NCBI RefSeq assembly: GCF_036226525.1
Contig: NZ_CP108487.1
Coordinates: forward strand, 8,615,015 to 8,679,014
Direction: 5' to 3'
Length of the DNA stretch: 64,000 nucleotides
Origin: Kribbella sp. NBC_01245
GTDB lineage: Bacteria > Actinomycetota > Actinomycetes > Propionibacteriales > Kribbellaceae
The position numbers and the translations under genes were made by a program. Positions 42,893 to 52,700 of this stretch are shown here, one piece after another; the first letter of the stretch is position 1, and every line of letters begins with the position of its first letter. Under the pieces are notes generated by a model. The model had not been told where the DNA came from. It worked only from the letters and a program-made list of their open reading frames with translations, and made no database searches.

Positions 42893-45808
42893 ATGACAGA
42901 GACGGTGACCGGCCATTCGGGGTCGACCAAAAGGTCGGCGGCCGGGTTCCGGGGACGCAAGAACGCGTCCACGGGACTCACCATCGAGCGCATCTTCACC
43001 ACCGAGGGCGTCCACCCCTACGACGACGTGACGTGGGAGCGCCGCGATGTCGTCCAGCAGAACTGGAAGACCGGCGAGACCGTCTTCGAGCAGCGCGGGG
43101 TCGAGTTCCCCGACTTCTGGAGCGTGAACGCCTCCACCATCGTCACCACCAAGTACTTCCGTGGTGCGGTCGGTCACGACAACCGCGAGTTCAGCCTCAA
43201 GCAGCTGCTCGACCGGGTCGTGAAGACCTATCGCAAGGCCGGTGAGGACTACGGCTACTTCGCCACTCCCGGCGACGCCGAGATCTTCGAGCACGAGCTG
43301 GCCTGGATGCTCCTCCACCAGTACTTCAGCTTCAACTCGCCCGTCTGGTTCAACGTCGGTACGACGTCCCCGCAGCAGGTGTCGGCCTGCTTCATCCTCG
43401 CCGTCGACGACTCGATGGACTCGATCCTCAACTGGTACAAGGAAGAGGGCCTGATCTTCAAGGGCGGCTCCGGTGCCGGTCTGAACCTGTCCCGCATTCG
43501 CTCGTCGAAGGAACTGCTGCAGTCCTCCGGTGGTACCGCCTCCGGTCCGGTCAGCTTCATGCGCGGTGCGGACGCCTCCGCCGGCACCATCAAGTCCGGT
43601 GGCGCCACCCGCCGCGCGGCCAAGATGGTCGTGCTGGACGTCGACCACCCGGACATCGAGGAGTTCGTCGAGACCAAGATGCGCGAGGAGGACAAGATCC
43701 GCGTCCTCCGCGACGCCGGGTACGACATGGACCTCGGCGGCCGCGACATCACCTCCGTGCAGTACCAGAACGCCAACAACTCGGTGCGCGTCACCGACGA
43801 GTTCATGCGCGCGGTCGAGGAGAAGGGCGAGTTCGGCCTGCGGGCCCGGATCGACAACTCGATCATCGAGACCGTCGACGCCCGCGAGCTGTTCGACAAG
43901 ATCAGCCACGCCGCGTGGGCGTGTGCCGACCCGGGCATCCAGTACGACGACACCATCAACGACTGGCACACCACTCCCGAGACGGGCCGGATCACCGCGT
44001 CCAACCCCTGCTCGGAGTACATGCACCTCGACAACTCGTCGTGCAACCTGGCCTCGCTGAACCTGATGAAGTTCCTGAAGGACGACGACACCTTCGACTC
44101 GGCCAACTTCGTCAAGGCCGTCGAGCTGATCATCACCGCGATGGACATCTCGATCTGCTTCGCCGACTTCCCGACCGAGGCGATCGGCGACACCACCCGC
44201 GCCTACCGCCAGCTCGGTATCGGCTACGCCAACCTCGGCGCGCTGCTGATGGCGACCGGCCACGCCTACGACTCCGACGGCGGCCGCGCGCTGGCCGGCG
44301 CGATCACCTCGCTGATGACCGGTACGTCGTACCGTCGCTCGGCCGAGCTCGCCGGGGTCGTCGGCCCATACGACGGCTTCGCCCGGAACAAGGACGCGCA
44401 CACCCGGGTGATGCGCAAGCACGCCGCGGCCAACGACGCGATCCGTACCGTGCACCAGATCGACAAGGACGTCCAGCAGCACGCCACCGCCGCGTGGGAG
44501 GGCGTGCTGAAGATCGGCACCAAGAACGGCTGGCGCAACGCGCAGGCCTCGGTGCTCGCGCCGACCGGCACCATCGGCTTCATGATGGACTGCGACACGA
44601 CCGGTATCGAGCCGGACTTCTCGCTGGTCAAGTTCAAGAAGCTGGTCGGCGGCGGTTCGATGCAGATCGTCAACCAGACGGTGCCGCGGGCGCTGCGCCT
44701 GCACGGGTACACCGAGGAGACCATCGAGGCCATCGTCGAGTACATCGCCGAGCACGGTCACGTCGTCGACGCTCCCGGCCTGAAGACCGAGCACTACGAG
44801 ATCTTCGACACCGCGATGGGCGAGCGTTCGATCAAGCCGATGGGCCACGTGCGGATGATGGCGGCGGCCCAGCCGTTCCTGTCCGGCGCCATCTCGAAGA
44901 CGGTCAACCTGCCGGAGTCGGCCACCGTCGAGGAGATCTCGGACGTCTACTTCCAGGGCTGGAAGCTCGGCCTGAAGGCGCTCGCCGTCTACCGCGACAA
45001 CTGCAAGGTCGGTCAGCCGCTGTCCGACTCGAAGACCGCGAAGGCCAACGGGTCCGACACCTCCGGGGTTGTTGTTGAAAAGGTCGTCGAGAAGGTCGTC
45101 GAGTACCGGGCGACCCGCAAGCGTCTGCCGAAGTCGCGCCCGTCGCGCACGACGTCCTTCAGCGTCGGTGGCGCCAAGGGCTACATGACCGCCGGTTCCT
45201 ACCCGGACGACGGTCTGGGCGAGGTCTTCCTGAAGATGGGCAAGCAGGGTTCGACCCTGGCCGGTGTGATGGACGCCTTCTCGATCGCGGTCTCGGTCGC
45301 CCTGCAGCACGGGGTGCCGCTGGAGACCTACGTCCAGAAGTTCACCAACCTGAAGTTCGAGCCGGCCGGTCTGACCGACGACCCGGACGTCCGGATGGCG
45401 CAGTCGATCATGGACTACATCTTCCGCCGTCTGGCCCTCGACCACCTGCCGTTCGACGAGCGGGCCGCCCTCGGCATCTACTCGGCCGAAGAGCGTTCCC
45501 GCCAGCTCGACACCGGGTCGTACGAAGCCCCGGTCGAGCTGTCCGAGGCCGACTCGCTGAAGGCCGTCAAGCCTGCTTCGTCGTCGGAGACCACTGAAGC
45601 CGTCGCGGCCGTCGAGGCGGATGCCTCGGTCGACGCGGCAGCCGCCAAGCCGGTCAAGGGCGAGGCGCGTACGACGGCAGAGATGTTCGAACTCATCACC
45701 GGCACCTCGGTGGACGCACCACTCTGCTTCACCTGCGGCACCAAGATGCGCCCGAGCGGCTCCTGCTACGTCTGCGAAGGCTGCGGCAGCACCTCCGGCT
45801 GCAGCTGA
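42893..45808 (+). CDS. nrdJ: Adenosylcobalamin-dependent (class II) ribonucleotide reductase
   Basis: A 971-residue enzyme reducing ribonucleotides to deoxyribonucleotides with a vitamin B12 radical; works with or without oxygen. Active-site Cys and radical-chain motifs are seen in VSACFILAVDDSMDSI, NPCSEYMHLDNSSCNLASLNL and the phosphate loop APTGTIGFMMDCDTTG. The C-terminal redox/zinc tail CFTCGTKMRPSGSCYVCEGCG carries the shuttle cysteines. ATG 42893 has GAGGAG 6 nt upstream; an in-frame ATG at 42809 would add 28 unconserved residues. Confidence 0.96.
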   Translation: MTETVTGHSGSTKRSAAGFRGRKNASTGLTIERIFTTEGVHPYDDVTWERRDVVQQNWKTGETVFEQRGVEFPDFWSVNASTIVTTKYFRGAVGHDNREFSLKQLLDRVVKTYRKAGEDYGYFATPGDAEIFEHELAWMLLHQYFSFNSPVWFNVGTTSPQQVSACFILAVDDSMDSILNWYKEEGLIFKGGSGAGLNLSRIRSSKELLQSSGGTASGPVSFMRGADASAGTIKSGGATRRAAKMVVLDVDHPDIEEFVETKMREEDKIRVLRDAGYDMDLGGRDITSVQYQNANNSVRVTDEFMRAVEEKGEFGLRARIDNSIIETVDARELFDKISHAAWACADPGIQYDDTINDWHTTPETGRITASNPCSEYMHLDNSSCNLASLNLMKFLKDDDTFDSANFVKAVELIITAMDISICFADFPTEAIGDTTRAYRQLGIGYANLGALLMATGHAYDSDGGRALAGAITSLMTGTSYRRSAELAGVVGPYDGFARNKDAHTRVMRKHAAANDAIRTVHQIDKDVQQHATAAWEGVLKIGTKNGWRNAQASVLAPTGTIGFMMDCDTTGIEPDFSLVKFKKLVGGGSMQIVNQTVPRALRLHGYTEETIEAIVEYIAEHGHVVDAPGLKTEHYEIFDTAMGERSIKPMGHVRMMAAAQPFLSGAISKTVNLPESATVEEISDVYFQGWKLGLKALAVYRDNCKVGQPLSDSKTAKANGSDTSGVVVEKVVEKVVEYRATRKRLPKSRPSRTTSFSVGGAKGYMTAGSYPDDGLGEVFLKMGKQGSTLAGVMDAFSIAVSVALQHGVPLETYVQKFTNLKFEPAGLTDDPDVRMAQSIMDYIFRRLALDHLPFDERAALGIYSAEERSRQLDTGSYEAPVELSEADSLKAVKPASSSETTEAVAAVEADASVDAAAAKPVKGEARTTAEMFELITGTSVDAPLCFTCGTKMRPSGSCYVCEGCGSTSGCS

Positions 45809-45822
45809 CCAGCTAGTCGGCG

Positions 45823-45850
45823 GCCCCGGTCCACTTCGGTGGGCCGGGGC
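45823..45850. terminator. Hairpin terminator after nrdJ
   Basis: GCCCCGGTCCAC pairs with GTGGGCCGGGGC (one G-T pair) around a 4-nt loop, 15 bp after the nrdJ stop. Confidence 0.8.
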
Positions 45851-45858
45851 TGTCCTGG

Positions 45859-47544
45859 TTGCGGAGTCAGCAGTACCGTCGAGAGGTGGCGGAGACGGCC
45901 GCTCTCCTCGAGGCGGGCGGAACGGCGCTTGCCGGCGGGGACTGGGTGGCGGCGCGTACTGCGTTCGGCGAGTCTGTGAGCATCGACCAGACCGCCGAGG
46001 GCCTCTTCGGCCTGGGGACCGCGCATTGGTGGCTCGGTGAGATCCGCGAGGCCTTCTCCTGTTGGGAGCGGGCGTACGCGTCCTTCTGTAGGTCAGACCC
46101 GGCTCAGGCGGTTGAGGTCGCCGTCGGCCTCAGCATGTTGCACGACGCGAACGCCGGGAATCGTACGGTCGCACGCGCCTGGGCGGCTCGAGCGGCTCGG
46201 CTGGCCACGACGCTGGATGAGCCGGTCCTGACGGCATGGGTTCTGCTCGCGAGAAGCGCCGTCGAGGACGACCCGCTACAGGTTGCCGCCTGGGCGGATC
46301 GTGCCCACCGAATCGCCGTGCAGACTGGGGATCGCGACCTCGAGCTCTGCGCCGTCAGCATGCGTGGTTCGGCGTTCATCGACCTCGGCCGGGTCGCGGA
46401 GGGCGGGATGCTGCTGGACGAGGCGCTGGCGGGTGCACTCGGTGGCGAAGGCTCGGATCTCTACACGGTGGTATTCACCAGTTGCCAGTTGATGCGAGCC
46501 TGCGTACGTGGTGCCGACTTCCTCCGGGTCATCCAGTGGACCAGCTCCCTGGAGACGTTCACCGAGAGGTACGGCTGCCCCTATCTCAACGCGACCTGCC
46601 GAGCGTCGTACGGCGGCGTGCTCGTTTCGACCGGGGACTGGGCGCGGGCCGAGACGGAGCTGGCGGCGGCCGTCGACTTGGCCCGGGACGCTCTGCCCGC
46701 CGTACGAGCTGAGGCTTTTGCGTACCTGGCCGACTTGCGCCTTGCGCAGGGGCGGGTGGACGAGGCGCGTCTGTTGCTCGCGGGATTCGAGGATCGCGAG
46801 GTCGTCCTGCCTGTTCTGGTGGCCGGCCATCTGGCTGCGGGGGAGATCGCGACGGCCGTCTCGACCGCGCGAGGGCGGCTCGGACATACCGAAGGACGTT
46901 TTCTCGAGGAGGCGCGGCTTCGCGAACTGCTCGGCGAAGTGTGCCTGTTGGAGGGAGACGTTGCCGGCGCGCTGGAGGAGGGCCGGTATCTCGCCGAGCT
47001 GGCGGCCCAGTCGGAGAGCGTGTTGATCACGGCTCGCGCTGAGCGGTTGAGGGGTCGTGCGCTGCTGGCGGGAATGGACTTGGCCGAGGCGCGGTCTCAC
47101 CTCACCGCGGCACGGGCCCAATTCTCGATTCTGGAGATGCCGCTTGAGGTTGCCCGCACGCGGATGGCCTTTGCCGCGGCGCTGGTCGTAGAGGAACCCG
47201 AGCCGGCGATCGCCGAGGCGCGGATGGCGTTGACCGTTTTCGAGGATCTTGGTGCCGCCACTGATGCCGACGCGGCCGCCGCCTGGTTGCGATCGGCTGG
47301 GGCCGCTGCGGCGCGGGTCGGGCCCAAGGGCATCGGGTTGCTCACGAAGCGGGAGCTCGACGTACTCGAGCTGCTGGCGGACGGCCCCTCGAATCCGGAG
47401 ATCGCCGCCCGGCTCTACCTCAGCAGGCGGACCGTCGAACACCATGTCGCCAGTGTGCTGTCGAAGCTCGGCCTGCGGAACCGGGCCGAGGCAGCCGCTT
47501 ACGCCACTCGCCGGCGGGCATCCGAGAGCGCTTCGAGGATGTAG
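45859..47544 (+). CDS. LuxR-family transcriptional regulator with TPR-like body
   Basis: A 561-residue cytosolic regulator. Residues about 1-475 are a helical TPR-like solenoid (AEGLFGLGTAHWWLGEIREAF, then many Ala/Leu helices). The C-terminal LuxR helix-turn-helix is LTKRELDVLELLADGPSNPE...TVEHHVASVLSKLGLRNRAE. There is no ATPase P-loop, unlike full LAL regulators. The start is uncertain: TTG 45859 gives this span, GTG 45886 is an in-frame alternative with poor spacing. The methyltransferase gene 80 bp downstream on the same strand may be a target. Confidence 0.88.
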   Translation: MRSQQYRREVAETAALLEAGGTALAGGDWVAARTAFGESVSIDQTAEGLFGLGTAHWWLGEIREAFSCWERAYASFCRSDPAQAVEVAVGLSMLHDANAGNRTVARAWAARAARLATTLDEPVLTAWVLLARSAVEDDPLQVAAWADRAHRIAVQTGDRDLELCAVSMRGSAFIDLGRVAEGGMLLDEALAGALGGEGSDLYTVVFTSCQLMRACVRGADFLRVIQWTSSLETFTERYGCPYLNATCRASYGGVLVSTGDWARAETELAAAVDLARDALPAVRAEAFAYLADLRLAQGRVDEARLLLAGFEDREVVLPVLVAGHLAAGEIATAVSTARGRLGHTEGRFLEEARLRELLGEVCLLEGDVAGALEEGRYLAELAAQSESVLITARAERLRGRALLAGMDLAEARSHLTAARAQFSILEMPLEVARTRMAFAAALVVEEPEPAIAEARMALTVFEDLGAATDADAAAAWLRSAGAAAARVGPKGIGLLTKRELDVLELLADGPSNPEIAARLYLSRRTVEHHVASVLSKLGLRNRAEAAAYATRRRASESASRM

Positions 47545-47625
47545 GCAGTCAATTTAGGTGAATTCACCGATGCTCGGGTCCGGGCGCGCGGTGGATGCTC
47601 TGGGGACCCTAGTTGAGGAGTCATC

Positions 47626-48723
47626 ATGAGCGAGACCCTGACATCTGCGGCCTCTGCGGCCTCTGCGTTCGATGAGATTCGTGCGGAGAAGTTCGGCCGG
47701 CGGATGAGCGGAGTGATGAACGACGGCATGCTCGCCCTGCTGATGAGCATCGGTCACCAGGTCGGGCTGTTCGACACGTTGGCGAAGTTGCCACCGGCAA
47801 CCAGTCACGAGATCGCGGGTGCGGCCGACCTGCAGGAACGGTACGTGCGTGAATGGCTCGCTGCGATGACCACTGCGAAGGTGGTCGAGTATGACCCGAT
47901 CGCGCGCACGTACCGGCTGCCGGCCGAGCACGCCGGTTGGCTCACTCGTGCGGCTGGCCCGGCCAATCTCGCGGAGGCGATGCAGCTCATTCCCTTGCTG
48001 GCAAGCGTTGAATCGTTGGTGGCCGACTGCTTCCGCGTTGGAGGCGGCGTGCCTTACTCGGCCTTTACCGAGTTCCATCGGTTCATGGCCGAGGACAGTG
48101 GTGCGGTCTTCGACGCGACTCTCGTGGACGTCGTACTGCCGCTCGTTCCGGGCTTGCCCGAGCGCTTGCGAGACGGGCTCGACGTCGCGGATGTCGGTTG
48201 CGGCAGCGGGCACGCGATCAACCTGATCGCCCAGGCGTTTCCTCACAGTCGTTGTGTGGGCTACGACTTCTCGGCGGACGCCATCGCCGCGGGGCGCGAT
48301 GAAGCCGCGAGACTTGGTCTGAGCAATGCCGAGTTCGTCGTCCAGGACGTTGCGACCTTGCAGGAGAAGAACAAGTACGACTTCATCACCGCGTTCGACG
48401 CCATCCACGACCAGGCGCATCCGGCCGAGGTCCTGGCTGCCATCGCCGCCGCGCTCCGGCCGGGTGGCGTCTTCCTGATGGTCGACATCCAGGCGTCGAG
48501 CAACATCGAGGACAACCTCGAGCACCCGTTCGGCACGTTCTTCTACGCCGTGTCGACCATGCACTGCATGACGGTCTCGCTCTCCCTCGACGGCGACGGC
48601 CTCGGCACGATGTGGGGCGAACAGAAGGCGCGCCAGCTGCTCACCGAAGCCGGCTTCACCTCAGTCCAGGCGACCCACATCGAAGCCGACGCCTTCAACA
48701 CCTACTACCTCGCCACCGTCTGA
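47626..48723 (+). CDS. Class I SAM-dependent methyltransferase with winged-helix N-domain
   Basis: A 365-residue enzyme. The N-terminal helical/winged-helix region (MLALLMSIGHQVGLFDTLA...LQERYVREWLAAM) resembles O-methyltransferase dimerisation domains. The Rossmann part has motif I VADVGCGSGHAINLIAQAFP, the acidic loop GYDFSADAIAAGR and post-I VVQDVATL. GAGGAG precedes the ATG. The acceptor is unknown; no biosynthetic genes surround it. Confidence 0.92.
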   Translation: MSETLTSAASAASAFDEIRAEKFGRRMSGVMNDGMLALLMSIGHQVGLFDTLAKLPPATSHEIAGAADLQERYVREWLAAMTTAKVVEYDPIARTYRLPAEHAGWLTRAAGPANLAEAMQLIPLLASVESLVADCFRVGGGVPYSAFTEFHRFMAEDSGAVFDATLVDVVLPLVPGLPERLRDGLDVADVGCGSGHAINLIAQAFPHSRCVGYDFSADAIAAGRDEAARLGLSNAEFVVQDVATLQEKNKYDFITAFDAIHDQAHPAEVLAAIAAALRPGGVFLMVDIQASSNIEDNLEHPFGTFFYAVSTMHCMTVSLSLDGDGLGTMWGEQKARQLLTEAGFTSVQATHIEADAFNTYYLATV

Positions 48724-48729
48724 CTTCGT

Positions 48730-49563
48730 TCAATGGCCGAAGCTGTCGGAGTCGACCACCTCCGTCGCCTGGCCATCGAGCGCCGACAAGGCCGCGATCT
48801 GGTCGTCGGTCAGCTCGAAGTCGAAGACCTCCAGGTTCTGCGCGAGCCTCTGCGGATCCTGCGACTTAGGGATTGGTACGACGTTGAGCTCTACGTGCCA
48901 GCGCAAAATGACCTGACCCGGCGTCTTCCCATGCGCGTTGGCGATCTCTGCGACCTTCGGATGCTCCAGTAGGTTGGTGCGCTTGCCGAGCGGACTCCAC
49001 CCTTCGGTGACAATCCCGTGCTCGGCATGGAAAGCGCGAGCGTCATCCCTGGTCCAGTAGGGGCTCAACTGGATCTGATTGACCTCCGGCACTACGCCTG
49101 TCTCATCGATCAACCGCTGCAGCTGCGCCGGCTTGAAGTTGGACACCCCGATGGCCCGCACCAGCCCGGCCTCCCGCAACGCGACCAACCCACGCCACGC
49201 GTCGACGTACCTGTCCTGTGCCGGGTTCGGCCAATGGATCAGCAACAGATCGAGATACTCCACGCCCAGCTTTTGAACGCTCGCCTCAAATGCTGCGCGC
49301 ACCCCACCGACGCTGTGGTGGTCCTTATTGAACTTCGACGTGATGAACAGGTCTTCTCGTTTAGCCCCCGACGCCTTGATCCCACGCCCAACGCCAACCT
49401 CATTGCGGTAGTTCTCCGCGGTGTCGATCAACCGATACCCAACCTCGATAGCGCTCGCGACAGCCCGCTCAGCCTCTTGGTCAAGCATCGGCGAAGTGCC
49501 AACGCCAATCTGGGGAATCGAGGTGCCGTGCTCCAGCCGCACGGTCGGCACAACCTGACTCAT
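48730..49563 (-). CDS. Aldo/keto reductase
   Basis: A 277-residue NADPH-dependent oxidoreductase. The tetrad is complete: Asp47 and Tyr52 (IDTAENYRNE), Lys77 (FITSKFNK), His110 (LLIHWPNP). C-terminal cofactor residues lie in VVPIPKSQDPQRLAQN. ATG 49563 is chosen because GAGGAG lies 7 nt upstream; an upstream in-frame ATG at 49602 adds unconserved residues. It resembles 2,5-diketo-gluconate reductases, but the substrate is not readable. It is divergent from the second Rhs gene. Confidence 0.94.
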   Translation of the reverse strand: MSQVVPTVRLEHGTSIPQIGVGTSPMLDQEAERAVASAIEVGYRLIDTAENYRNEVGVGRGIKASGAKREDLFITSKFNKDHHSVGGVRAAFEASVQKLGVEYLDLLLIHWPNPAQDRYVDAWRGLVALREAGLVRAIGVSNFKPAQLQRLIDETGVVPEVNQIQLSPYWTRDDARAFHAEHGIVTEGWSPLGKRTNLLEHPKVAEIANAHGKTPGQVILRWHVELNVVPIPKSQDPQRLAQNLEVFDFELTDDQIAALSALDGQATEVVDSDSFGH

Positions 49564-49710
49564 CACGCACTCCTCATCAGTAGACGTCCCATCCTGCCTC
49601 AACGCCCATTCGCACTCTCTGAGTTATCCACAGGGCGGCGGAACCGGGTGGACTTTGGGGTGCAGGTTTGACCACACTCGGTCCTGACATCGTTACGGAA
49701 CGGGGGCACT

Positions 49711-52700
49711 ATGCGGATGCGGGTCGTCGCGCCATTGGTCGCGCTGGTGATGGTCGCCGCCCAGTTGGTCGGCGTCACGCCCGCGATGGCGGTCGACACG
49801 TGCATCCACACCGACGTGAAGGTTTTTGCCGACGGCGAGCTGATCTCGGATGGCGGCAAGATCGCGTCCGACGGCGGATTCGGCCACGCGGGTACGGGTC
49901 TGACCTTCACCTTCCAGGCCAGGACCTTCCGCGCGAGCGCCGACTATTGCGTCCTGCGCACCACCGACAGCCTGACTTGGCAGGTCCCAGCCTGGCCATG
50001 CGAGAACCACCCTCGTCCCAAACCGGTCGCCACCCAGTCGCTCACGTGGAGCCTGACCGTGCCGCTCGACTGCGCGGTCGCGGCACCACCCGGCCTGCTC
50101 GGCGGCTCCCTCACCAACGGGAAGGGCTCTGCGAGCGGCAATGCGCTGATCTACGCCGGTGCGCCCGAGTGGGTGCTGCCACACGAGCAGGCGCGCGGCT
50201 TGTTCGGCCCGTTCGCCATGCAGGCAGACCCGGTGAACACGTTGACCGGCGCGTTGACCGAGGTCGCGACCGACGCGGCCGCGCCCGGTCTCGGGGTTGG
50301 CCTGTCCGTCGATCGCACGTATAACTCGAACGCGCCCGACAGCGGCGTCCACGGCAAAGGCTGGCGAACGTCGTACTCCGATCACCTCACGCTCGAGCGC
50401 GGCGGCGCGTCGCTGGTCTACCACGCCGCCGACGGCCGCAACATCCGCTTCATCCGGGCGGGCGCCGGTCCGGCGTACGTGATCGAGCGCGGCCCGGCCC
50501 GATTCGACCTGAGCCGTATGGCGGCCGGGTTCGCCCTCACGACGTACGAGCGAATGACGATGACCTTCTCGAACACGGGAGCCTTGACCGGCATCCGCGA
50601 TCGCAACGGCCAAGGCGTCACAGTCAGCCAGGGCAACGGCCGGGTCCTTGCCGTCAGCAACGGTCGTCGCGCGATGCGATACACGTACGACGCGGCGGGC
50701 CTCCTGACCTCGGTCGTCCTGGCCGCTCCGGGGATGGACTCGCGCGTAGTTCGGTATGGCTACGAGGGCGGCCGCCTCACCGAGGTGGCGTCGCCCGGTG
50801 GCATGAAGACGCGCTATGGGTATGACGAGGCCGGCCGCTTAACCACGCGGACGACGGGCGATAGGCCGACACCCGAGATCACCACCAAGTACGACACCAC
50901 CGGCCGGGTCGAATCGCAGACCGACGGCAACGGCCACACCATGCGATGGTCCTGGGTGGAGAACGGCGTCGCCCTCAGCGGCACGTCGACCATGACCGAC
51001 CCGACCGGCGCCCGCTGGCAGAACGAGTACAAACGCGGCTGGCTCGTCGGCCAAATCGACCCCAGCGGTATTGCCGTCCGATTCAGCTACGACGCCGCCG
51101 GCAACCTCACCCACATCCTCGATGCCCAAGGCAATGGCGCCCGCCAGGCGTACGACGCTCGGGGCCGCGTGACCAAATCCGCGGCGTCCACCGGCGGAAT
51201 CGTCCGCCGAGGCTTCAACGCCACGAACGACCAAACCAGCGCGCTCGACCAGGCAGGCCGCCCGGTATCAGCCAAGTACGACGGCCGCGGCAACCCGACC
51301 TCGGTCACACAGGCTGGCAAAACCGTCAGCACGACGTACGACGCTCGCGGCCTGGCCACCTCGATCCGCGACCCTCTCGGCCGGACCACCCGATTCGCCT
51401 TCACTACGGACGGCGACCTGATCCGCACCACGGACCCGGCCGGCCTCACCACGGCGTACGAGGTCGACGGCTGGGGGAGGATCACGTCCGTCAAATCACC
51501 CCGTGGCGCCGTCACCCGCATCTCGTACGACGCAGAGAGCCGGCTCGACCGGGTCGTCGGACCAGGCGGCGCCACCGTGCAAAGGCAATACGACGGCCGC
51601 GGCAGACTCACCGGGACCACCGACGCGGCAGGTCGCACCACCACGCTGAAGTACGACGAGGCCGACCAGGTAATCGCCGTCCAGGGCCCCGACAAGAACT
51701 TGCCCGAGGCAACCACCAGCTACGACCCGAGCGGTCGCGCGGTGAAACAGGTCGACCCCGGCGGACGCACCCACGAAACGTCGTACGACGTAGCCGGTCG
51801 CCCCACCACCGTCACGTACGGCGGGCGCACCTGGAAGTTCACCTACGACAAATCAGGCCGCCTCACGCGCACCACCCTGCCCTCCGGAAAGTCCGCGAGC
51901 TTCGCCCTGGATGGCCGCGGCCTAATCTCGAAGGTCACCTACTCCGACTCAACCCCCGCCGTCTCCTTCACCTGGGACGACCTTGGCCGACGCACTACCC
52001 AGACCGACGGCACCGGCAAAACCACGTACTCCTACGACGCCTTCGACCGCCTCCAGTCCGTCCGCACCCCCACCGGCGCGATCGACTACCAGTGGGACGC
52101 CGCCGGCAACCTAACCTCCCGCGAAGCCGCCAACCACACCGAGACCTACACCTGGGACGCGATAGACCGCCTAACCCAAGTCACCCTCGACGGCCGTCCC
52201 GTAGCCACCTACCGCTACGACGTGCCACGCGGCACAGCGACGACACAACACGCCGACGGCCTGACCGAGGTGCAGCGGTACGACGAGCGCGACCGGCTCA
52301 CGTCCACGGTCGTGACCCGAGGTGCATCGGCGGTCCGCAAAATCGAGTACGGCTACGACGCCGTCCACCAAGTGATCCGCACGAGCGACTCCAAGGCGGG
52401 CAATGCGGCCTACGAGTACGACCCGTCCGGACGCCTGACCCAGGTCTGTTACGCCGCAGAGAAGTGCGCGCCGGACGCCAAGGACTACATCCGTTACGCG
52501 TACGACGGCAGCGGCAACCGAACCTGGGAGCAACGGCCGTCGGGCGCGACCTGGTTCGGCTTCGGGCCCGGCAGTGAACCGGCGGGCTCGATCGGTCTTC
52601 CGAGCCGATTCCCGATCGAATGGCCGCAGCTCCGCGCCAACCAACACGACGCCGACGGCAACCTCCGCACGGACGGCACAACGACGTACACCTGGAGCGC

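Noticed and set aside
42791..45445. 884-residue minus-strand frame opposite nrdJ
   Set aside because: Antisense shadow of a highly conserved gene.
49624..49632. Perfect DnaA box TTATCCACA
   Set aside because: Single isolated site in an intergenic region; one 9-mer is not evidence of an origin or of DnaA control.
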